64,000 bases of DNA from positions 1 through 64,000 of the forward strand of contig SIHQ01000011.1 of the NCBI GenBank assembly GCA_004762125.1, written 5' to 3'. A program made the translations under genes and the position numbers. Source of the stretch: Oceanospirillales bacterium (GTDB taxonomy: Bacteria; Pseudomonadota; Gammaproteobacteria; Pseudomonadales; Endozoicomonadaceae). The notes beneath the pieces are model-generated. The model ran no database searches and was not told the DNA's origin. It was given only the letters and a program-made list of their open reading frames with translations. The number at the start of each line of letters is the position of its first letter. The stretch's first letter is position 1. Positions 57,899 through 64,000 of this stretch are shown here, in pieces.

Positions 57899-58929
57899 TG
57901 AACAGTTCTGTTTCAGAAACCGTCGACCAGTCAATTCCCCAAGAAGTTACCGAAAAACTCAGCATGGTTGAAGCTGTAAATCTGGCACTGGATCATGCCA
58001 TGGCAGATGATCAGGATGTTGTGCTGTTGGGTGAAGACATCGGCGTCAATGGCGGTGTATTTCGGGCTACTCAGGGGTTGCGTGACAAATACGGCCTTAA
58101 GCGGGTCATGGACACGCCTCTGGCAGAAACCCTCATTACCGGTATCAGTATTGGCATGGCAGCTCAGGGGTTGAAACCAGTGGCAGAAATCCAGTTCATG
58201 GGGTTCATCTTTCCCGCACTGGAACAACTGATCTGTCACGCGGCTCGAATGAGAAACCGTACCCGTGGACGTTTATCCTGTCCTATGGTTCTGCGGGCAC
58301 CTTTCGGCGGTGGTATACATGCACCTGAACATCACTCTGAAAGTACAGAAACGCTTCTGGCACACATTCCCGGCTTAAGAGTTGTCATACCTTCTTCTCC
58401 TATACGGGCTTACGGTTTGTTAAGAGCAGCCATCAATGACCCTGATCCGGTTATTTTTCTTGAACCCAAGAGAATCTATCGTGCTGTAAAACAGGCAGTC
58501 AGCTACGGCACAGCCATTCTGCCATTAGATAAGTGCTTCACGCTGAAGCAAGGTAGCGATGTAACTCTTATCAGCTGGGGAGCATCCATCAAAGAAACCA
58601 TGGAAGCAGCGAATACACTTCAGGAATATGGAGCATCAGTTGAAGTCATTGATGTCGCCACAATCAAACCGCTGGATATGGAAACCATTCTGACATCTGT
58701 TCGAAAGACTGGTCGTTGCGTCATTATTCATGAAGCCTGCAAAAGCTTTGGTGTTGGAGCAGAAATCAGTGCAGCTCTAGCTGAAGAAGCACTGGCTGAT
58801 TTGAAAGCTCCGGTAGAACGGGTGACAGGCTACGACATCACCATGCCTTATTACCGAATGGAAGATCATTTTCTTCCCAAGCCGGAAGATATTATCAAGG
58901 CTGCATTAAAGACTCTGTCGTTTCACTGA
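57898..58929 (+). CDS. 2-oxoacid dehydrogenase E1 component, beta subunit
   Basis: The 343-residue beta subunit completes the E1 active site. It has LGEDIGVNGGVFRATQGL, DTPLAETLITGISIGMAAQG, EIQFMGFIFPALEQL and FGGGIHAPEHHSES, all typical of the E1 beta/transketolase pyrimidine-binding domain. A C-terminal transketolase domain (VTLISWGASIKETMEAA, then IHEACKSFGVGAEI) follows. The start codon overlaps the stop of the alpha gene by one base, so the two are translationally coupled. With the preceding genes it forms the branched-chain keto acid dehydrogenase. Confidence 0.94.
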   Translation: MNSSVSETVDQSIPQEVTEKLSMVEAVNLALDHAMADDQDVVLLGEDIGVNGGVFRATQGLRDKYGLKRVMDTPLAETLITGISIGMAAQGLKPVAEIQFMGFIFPALEQLICHAARMRNRTRGRLSCPMVLRAPFGGGIHAPEHHSESTETLLAHIPGLRVVIPSSPIRAYGLLRAAINDPDPVIFLEPKRIYRAVKQAVSYGTAILPLDKCFTLKQGSDVTLISWGASIKETMEAANTLQEYGASVEVIDVATIKPLDMETILTSVRKTGRCVIIHEACKSFGVGAEISAALAEEALADLKAPVERVTGYDITMPYYRMEDHFLPKPEDIIKAALKTLSFH

Positions 58930-58968
58930 GCCACTCAGACTGTACGTTAAGGAACAGGAATAATAGCA

Positions 58969-60150
58969 ATGAAATTCTTTAATCTACCCGACCTGGGTGA
59001 AGGTATTCCGGAAGCTGATATCGTTGAATGGTTTGTCTCTGAAGGAGATCAAGTGACCGAAGATCAGATAATTGCGTCTGTGGAAACGGCTAAAGCGGTT
59101 GTAGAAGTGCCATCTCCAGTAACCGGAGTAATCGCAAAATTATATGGTCAGCCTGGAGATACTATTTTAACAGGCGCCCCTTTATTGGAGTTTGTATCAG
59201 ATAAGGAAGACAGTGGAACAGTCGTTGGCAAGCTGGCAATAGACACTGGTTCCAGTGACTCCAATGACTTTTTCTTTATTGGTACACCGCCTTCTGAAAT
59301 GGGTACACCGCCTTCTGAAATGGGTACACCGCCTTCTGAAATGGGTACACCGCCTTCTGAAATGGGTACACCGCCTTCTGAAATGGATACACCGCTTTCT
59401 GAAAGTGGCAGTCAGACATCTTCAACCAAAGGTTCACTCACAGATCTCGCCGCGAATCTTGGTCTATCCATGAACAGTCACAGCTTGAACAGAGGGAATC
59501 AGTCGGGCAGTTACTCATTGAATAACCCTGAGCCATTGAAAGGCGTTCGTAAACATATGGCTCGAACCATGACTCAATCCCATGCAGAGGTTGTACCTGT
59601 CACTTTGTTTGATGAAGTGGACATCAATCACTGGCCTCAAGGAGAAGACATCACCGTTCGGCTAATTCAGGCTATAACCTCAGCCTGTAAAAAAGAACCT
59701 GCGCTGAATGCCTGGCTTGATAATTCCACCTTGAGCAGAGAAGTGTTCGACAATGTTCATTTGGGATTAGCCGTAGACAGCAATGACGGATTGTTCGTTC
59801 CCGTTATAAGAGATGCCGAACAACAAAACACTGTCTCTTTAAGAGACTCTATCAATGGTTACCGTGAAGCCGTCGCAAATAGATCTCTGACTCCCGACAC
59901 CATGCAGGGAGCAACGATTACACTCAGTAACTTTGGTGTTTTTGCCGGACAGTTTGCAACACCCATAGTAGTACCACCCATGGTGTGCATCCTTGGCTCT
60001 GGGAAACTGAAAGAAAAAGCAGTCAGTGTTAATGGCCGTATTGTCAGTCACCGAATAATGCCTCTTTCACTGACTTTTGACCATCGAGCTGTTACCGGTG
60101 GAGAATCTACCCGCTTTCTTCAAGCAGTAATTGAACATCTGAGCCAATAG
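58969..60150 (+). CDS. 2-oxoacid dehydrogenase E2 acyltransferase with repeat linker
   Basis: E2 carries the acyl group on lipoyl-lysine and passes it to CoA. One lipoyl domain (1-80) has Lys42 in SVETAKAVVEVPSP. A linker made of GTPPSEM repeated five times plus DTPLSES (105-146) follows. A short segment, SLTDLAANLGLSMNS, looks like a degraded subunit-binding domain that lacks the usual Arg and GTG-loop. The catalytic domain (about 187-393) ends with TFDHRAVTGG, His372 included; the usual Asp four residues after the His is Thr376, as in some alternative E2s. No E3 gene follows, so the general E3 must be shared. Confidence 0.92.
   Translation: MKFFNLPDLGEGIPEADIVEWFVSEGDQVTEDQIIASVETAKAVVEVPSPVTGVIAKLYGQPGDTILTGAPLLEFVSDKEDSGTVVGKLAIDTGSSDSNDFFFIGTPPSEMGTPPSEMGTPPSEMGTPPSEMGTPPSEMDTPLSESGSQTSSTKGSLTDLAANLGLSMNSHSLNRGNQSGSYSLNNPEPLKGVRKHMARTMTQSHAEVVPVTLFDEVDINHWPQGEDITVRLIQAITSACKKEPALNAWLDNSTLSREVFDNVHLGLAVDSNDGLFVPVIRDAEQQNTVSLRDSINGYREAVANRSLTPDTMQGATITLSNFGVFAGQFATPIVVPPMVCILGSGKLKEKAVSVNGRIVSHRIMPLSLTFDHRAVTGGESTRFLQAVIEHLSQ
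59281..59406. repeat. 21-bp tandem repeat in the E2 linker
   Basis: Five perfect copies of a 21-bp unit beginning GGTACACCGCCTTCTGAAAT run from 59281 to 59385, followed by a sixth, altered copy to 59406. The frame is kept and the products are GTPPSEM units. Confidence 0.95.
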
Positions 60151-60657
60151 TTTTATGGCTGCTTCATTCTTGAAAAATGGAGTAGCCTTTCTCTTCAATA
60201 CAAAGACTTTCTTACAAGACTAAAGCCGTATTTATCTGCACAGAGTCGATATTCACAACCCTGCACTAAACCCTGACAACTCTAACTTTCATAGAAGAAA
60301 AGAAATATAAAGTTGGAGTTAATGGTAAATAATCCTGAAAAAGCTATTGAAGTAAAAAATGATTCGCCACATTATAACTTTAAAGGGGCTGAATTTTTGC
60401 TCCATTCTGTTTGAGTCAACAGATATGTTTTCGTTGAGATTTCCATGAAGTCCGCCAATGGGTGACTGTCAGCTCCGGCCAAAAAAAGATAAAAATAAAA
60501 ATTTTTTTACAACTCAATTTTTCTTTGACGGAGTCATTGAAAAAACACGCAGCAAAAAAAATATGGCCAAAAAACTGATAATGCCGATAGTCGTAATTGA
60601 AGAGTGAGAAGCTCGCGACACGTCCAATCAGAACAGCAGACAGGGCAGGGTGACGAC
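60151..60657. other. AT-rich gap upstream of prkA
   Basis: This 507-bp stretch should hold the prkA promoter. It is rich in A- and T-runs (about 60480-60530). A 30-codon frame at 60322-60414 has GGAG close before its ATG, but at a short spacing, and its peptide shows no recognisable feature, so it is not called. I could not place a convincing promoter. Confidence 0.45.
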
Positions 60658-62580
60658 ATGGATATCTTCGATAAATACCAAACAAGGTATAAATCCTATC
60701 AACAGGAAGAGTTGACGATTCAGGAGTATCTCAATCTCTGTAAAGATGACCCCACCGCATATTCCAATGCATCAGAAAGAATGTTACTGGCCATTGGCGA
60801 ACCGGAAATGGTCGATACTTCCCGGGACCCAAGAAGGAGCCGTATTTTTTCCAATAAACTGATCAAACGTTACCCCGCCTTTGAAGAATTTTACGGAATG
60901 GAAGAAGCTATTGAACAGATAGTTTCCTATTTCAGACACGCTGCTCAGGGACTGGAAGAAAAGAAACAGATTCTTTATTTACTGGGCCCTGTAGGTGGCG
61001 GTAAATCATCTCTGGCTGAACGCCTGAAAGCCTTGATGGAACGCCAACCTTTTTACGCCATTAAAGGCTCCCCTGTTTTTGAATCACCCCTGAACCTGTT
61101 CAATGCGACTGAAGACGGCGATATTCTTACCCAAGAATACAAAATTCCCGGACGTTATCTTGGCGGCATCATGTCACCCTGGGCTGTGAAGCGGCTGAAT
61201 GAATACGGCGGTGATATTACCAAATTCAAAATCGTTAAACTCTACCCCAGCATTCTCAACCAGATCGCCATTGCTAAAACCGAACCCGGTGATGAAAATA
61301 ACCAGGACATCTCCAGCCTTGTGGGTAAAGTGGATATTCGTCAATTGGAAGAATACTCACAAGATGACCCGGATGCTTACAGTTTCTCCGGGGCACTCTG
61401 TAATGCCAACCAGGGATTGATGGAATTTGTCGAGATGTTTAAGGCACCTATTAAAGTGCTGCACCCTCTGTTGACTGCTACCCAGGAAGGAAACTACAAC
61501 TCCACCGAAGGTATGGGAGCTATTCCTTTCAACGGAATCATTCTCGCGCACTCTAACGAATCAGAATGGCAAACCTTTAAAAACAACAAAACAAACGAAG
61601 CCTTTATTGACCGGGTTAATACCGTAAAGGTGCCCTACTGTACTAGAGTAACCGAAGAAATTTTGATTTACGAAAAACTATTGGCTCACAGTTCTTTGAA
61701 AGACGCACCCTGTGCACCCGATACTTTAAAAATGCTCGCACAGTTCACCACCTTGTCCAGAGTCAAGGAGCCGGAAAACTCTAACGTTTACTCCAAGATG
61801 CGGGTTTACGATGGAGAGAGTCTTAAAGATACCGATCCAAACGCTAAACCTCTTCAGGAATACAAAGATGCGGCTGGTGTTGATGAAGGAATGGAAGGAC
61901 TTTCTACTCGTTTTGCTTTCAAGATTCTTTCCAAGGTATTCAACTTCGATTCAACTGAAATCGCAGCCAACCCGGTTCATATGCTTTACGTTCTGGAACA
62001 GCAGATAGAACAGCAACAATTCCAGAAAGAAGTACATGAACGATATTTGAGATACATAAAAGAATTTTTAGCACCTAAGTACATTGAATTTCTGGGTAAG
62101 GAAATTCAGACCGCTTACCTCGAATCCTATTCAGAATACGGACAGAACATCTTTGATCGTTATATCACCTACGCTGATTTCTGGATTCAGGATCAAGAAT
62201 ACCGTGATCCTGAAACTGGCGATATTCTTGATCGTTCTTCTATCAACGAAGAGCTGGAAAAAATCGAGAAAGCCGCCAGCATTGCCAATCCAAAAGACTT
62301 CCGGAATGAAGTGGTTAACTTCGTACTGAGAGCCAGGGCTAACAACAATGGTTCTAACCCATCCTGGAACAGCTACGAGAAAATGAGATCAGTGATCGAG
62401 AAGAAAATGTTCTCCAACACTGAAGATCTCTTGCCGGTTATTTCCTTTAATGCCAAGAGCAGTAACGACGACCAGCGTAAGCACAACGAGTTTGTGAAAC
62501 GTATGGTGGAAAGAGGTTATACCGAGAAACAGGTACGACTGTTGGCTGAATGGTATATCAGAGTTCGTAAGTCTCAATAA
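60658..62580 (+). CDS. prkA: PrkA-family serine protein kinase (YeaG-like)
   Basis: PrkA/YeaG is a AAA+-related protein described as a serine kinase in stress and starvation responses. The 640-residue protein is close to E. coli YeaG (about 644) in length. It has an N-terminal AAA-like domain with Walker A LLGPVGGGKSS (about 109-118), the PrkA-specific segment IPGRYLGGIMSPWAVKRLNE, and a C-terminal domain with EYRDPETGDILDRSSINEEL and VIEKKMFSNTEDLLPVISF. ATG 60658 has AGGGTGA before it; frame codons upstream to 60604 are not used. yeaH follows on the same strand after 307 bp, the standard pairing. Confidence 0.95.
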   Translation: MDIFDKYQTRYKSYQQEELTIQEYLNLCKDDPTAYSNASERMLLAIGEPEMVDTSRDPRRSRIFSNKLIKRYPAFEEFYGMEEAIEQIVSYFRHAAQGLEEKKQILYLLGPVGGGKSSLAERLKALMERQPFYAIKGSPVFESPLNLFNATEDGDILTQEYKIPGRYLGGIMSPWAVKRLNEYGGDITKFKIVKLYPSILNQIAIAKTEPGDENNQDISSLVGKVDIRQLEEYSQDDPDAYSFSGALCNANQGLMEFVEMFKAPIKVLHPLLTATQEGNYNSTEGMGAIPFNGIILAHSNESEWQTFKNNKTNEAFIDRVNTVKVPYCTRVTEEILIYEKLLAHSSLKDAPCAPDTLKMLAQFTTLSRVKEPENSNVYSKMRVYDGESLKDTDPNAKPLQEYKDAAGVDEGMEGLSTRFAFKILSKVFNFDSTEIAANPVHMLYVLEQQIEQQQFQKEVHERYLRYIKEFLAPKYIEFLGKEIQTAYLESYSEYGQNIFDRYITYADFWIQDQEYRDPETGDILDRSSINEELEKIEKAASIANPKDFRNEVVNFVLRARANNNGSNPSWNSYEKMRSVIEKKMFSNTEDLLPVISFNAKSSNDDQRKHNEFVKRMVERGYTEKQVRLLAEWYIRVRKSQ

Positions 62581-62887
62581 GCGATACATCAGCTCGCTTG
62601 TTACTAGCGAGCGGGCTGATGCTTTAAAGCAGTTGTGGCAGTAAGGAATTATTCTTTGATCATTGCTAAAACAGAGTTGCTAAAACAGAGTTGAACCACG
62701 AGCAGCATGATCAAAAAATGATTTCTCAACGCAGAAGCAACAATAAGAAAAGCGGTGGAAGAATGTCACCGTATTCCGATAACCCATTCAAGGGCGAAGG
62801 AATGACAAGGTTTTGAACATGGAGTGCTCAAAACCTTGATATGAAGCTCAGCAGTGTTTCGTATCAGTAACCACAGGGAGCGTGTTG
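62581..62887. other. Gap between prkA and yeaH
   Basis: This gap contains a hairpin after prkA (CATCAGC at about 62586 with GCTGATG at about 62614, plus TCGCT/AGCGA inside). It also has a 14-bp tandem duplication TTGCTAAAACAGAG at 62663-62676 and 62677-62690. GGGAG at about 62877-62881 is the yeaH ribosome-binding site. The unusually long gap suggests yeaH has, or once had, its own promoter. Confidence 0.5.
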
Positions 62888-64000
62888 ATGGGCATCATTA
62901 TTGATAGACGTTTGAACGGTAAAAACAAAAGTACTGTAAACCGTCAGCGTTTTCTCGACAGGTACCGCAAGCATATCAAGAAGGCGGTTTCTGAAGCGGT
63001 TAACAAGCGCTCTATCACTGATGTTGAATCAGGCAGTCAGGTCACTATACCTACCAAAGATTTATCAGAACCTTTTTTCCGACACGGGCAGGGCGGACGT
63101 TATAAACAGGTTCACCCTGGCAACAAAGAATTTATTTCCGGAGACCGAATCAAGCGTCCCAATGGTGGACAGGGACAGGGATCAGGACAGGGCAAAGCTG
63201 GTAATTCTGGCGACGGCATGGATGAGTTCAGCTTCCAGATCAACCATGAAGAATTTTTGAATCATATGTTCGATGATCTTGAACTGCCTAACCTGGTTCG
63301 CAAGCAGCTTCAGGATGCGACCGAATTCAAAATGAAGAATGCCGGTTTCACCAGTCAAGGCTCTCCAGATCGTTTAAATATTATTCGCTCCCTGAAATCA
63401 GCTCACGCTCGCCGGATTGCTCTGGGAGGCGGTGCCCGTAAAGAAGTAAAAGCCCTGAAAAGAAAACTCAGAGAGTTGGAAGTCAGTGCAGAAATCACAG
63501 ATACGGAAGAGGTCGAACAGCTTCAAATTCGGATTAAAGAACTCAACAACAAATTAAAGAAGCTGCCTTTTATTGATGACTTTGATCTCAAGTACAACAA
63601 CATGGTTAAAGTACCCTGCCCAAGCAACAAAGCAGTGATGTTCTGTGTAATGGATGTTTCCGGATCCATGACACAGGAAATAAAGGACATGGCCAAACGC
63701 TTCTTTATCCTGCTCTACCTTTTCTTGCAGCGAAATTACAAACAGATTGAAGTCGTTTTTATTCGCCACCATACGGCTGCCAAAGAAGTCGATGAGGACG
63801 ATTTCTTCTACTCCAGAGAAACAGGTGGAACAATAGTTTCCAGTGCTCTGGAGATGACCCGTGACATTATTGATGACCGCTACAGCCCTAATGACTGGAA
63901 TATCTATGTGGCTCAGGCCTCTGACGGTGATAACTGGGAAGGAGATTCTAGCGTTTGCTCCAAAATTTTAACTGAACAGATCATGTCCAAGGTTCAGTAC
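62888..64000 (+). CDS. yeaH: YeaH/DUF444 protein, cut by window end
   Basis: The first 371 residues are visible; E. coli YeaH has about 427, so only the C-terminus is missing. It begins [20 protein letters not shown] and has a Gly/Gln-rich patch ([18 protein letters not shown], about residues 95-112). A coiled-coil region (about 180-225) is followed by a von Willebrand A-like domain with the metal site DVSGSM at about residue 256. YeaH is the partner of the PrkA-type kinase in the YeaG-YeaH(-YcgB/SpoVR) group linked to stationary-phase and nitrogen stress. Whether spoVR follows lies outside the window. Confidence 0.93.
   Translation, partial: MGIIIDRRLNGKNKSTVNRQRFLDRYRKHIKKAVSEAVNKRSITDVESGSQVTIPTKDLSEPFFRHGQGGRYKQVHPGNKEFISGDRIKRPNGGQGQGSGQGKAGNSGDGMDEFSFQINHEEFLNHMFDDLELPNLVRKQLQDATEFKMKNAGFTSQGSPDRLNIIRSLKSAHARRIALGGGARKEVKALKRKLRELEVSAEITDTEEVEQLQIRIKELNNKLKKLPFIDDFDLKYNNMVKVPCPSNKAVMFCVMDVSGSMTQEIKDMAKRFFILLYLFLQRNYKQIEVVFIRHHTAAKEVDEDDFFYSRETGGTIVSSALEMTRDIIDDRYSPNDWNIYVAQASDGDNWEGDSSVCSKILTEQIMSKVQY

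Noticed and set aside
59281-59406. CRISPR-like array
   Set aside because: The 21-bp units are directly adjacent without spacers and lie inside a coding sequence; they are a tandem repeat, not a CRISPR.
59255-59473. Frame with repeated VHRLLKW units
   Set aside because: It is the out-of-frame reading of the 21-bp repeat in the E2 linker; the in-frame product has the known E2 domains on both sides.
60322-60414. 30-codon frame upstream of prkA
   Set aside because: GGAG is present but too close to the ATG, and the peptide has no signal or pattern to support it.
1-64000. tRNA or rRNA genes
   Set aside because: I looked through the longer gaps for cloverleaf arms and rRNA signatures and saw none; a covariance-model scan would settle it.

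Overview
The window looks like a piece of chromosome from a marine gammaproteobacterium of the Oceanospirillales type. An Endozoicomonas-like symbiont would fit, but that is inference from gene content and style, not from a marker gene. Supporting signs are YehS, TesA-YbbA-YbbP, LetA/LetB, Lrp, CreA and PrkA-YeaH homologues close to the enterobacterial forms, moderate GC, a TnpA/TnpB insertion element, large orphan proteins, several exported orphan proteins and degraded genes. No rRNA, tRNA or CRISPR array was seen.

Region by region. (1) 0-1.2 kb: right part of an IS607-type element (tnpB cut by the window edge, tnpA complete). (2) 1.4-11.3 kb: a xylose/xyloside block. It holds xylA, two unrelated genes plus two orphans, an AraC-type regulator divergent from a cytoplasmic GH3 glycosidase, a 64-aa gene and xylB. 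The same 21-bp-spaced direct-repeat motif lies in front of GH3 and in front of the 64-aa gene/xylB unit, so the regulator probably controls both. (3) 11.3-24.4 kb: an accessory stretch with an exported HAD phosphatase-like protein, a collapsed second copy of the araC-GH3 pair, a 1267-aa orphan protein, secreted orphan proteins, a 49-aa lipoprotein and a lipase-like protein. It is interrupted by housekeeping manA, trmK-like and deoxynucleoside kinase genes. (4) 24.5-37.3 kb: galM, a DsbA-like protein, an octaheme cytochrome with TPR repeats, an RND efflux adaptor-pump pair, a CreA lipoprotein, a nitroreductase and a dicarboxylate/amino-acid symporter. (5) 37.5-46.7 kb: envelope and lipid genes. 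These are ybbP-ybbA divergent from tesA, then a minus-strand operon of split LetA (two genes), a six-MCE LetB, a 4HBT thioesterase and a patatin. (6) 46.9-52.5 kb: a DeoR regulator next to a wrecked pdxA-like gene, an exported tricorn-type protease and an SMP-30 lactonase-like protein. (7) 52.7-64 kb: alr, lrp, a PilZ protein, a leucine dehydrogenase/branched-chain keto acid dehydrogenase operon (ldh-E1a-E1b-E2, no E3) behind a clear sigma70 promoter, and prkA-yeaH (yeaH runs off the end).

Three themes recur. First, short perfect tandem duplications of 12-21 bp appear in at least seven places: some lengthen proteins in frame, and one frameshifts the pdxA-like gene. Second, many intergenic stretches contain strong perfect inverted repeats, often without a T-tract. 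Third, several coding regions are split or decayed: LetA in two genes, araC-GH3 remnants, the pdxA remnant and a possible frameshifted lipoprotein.
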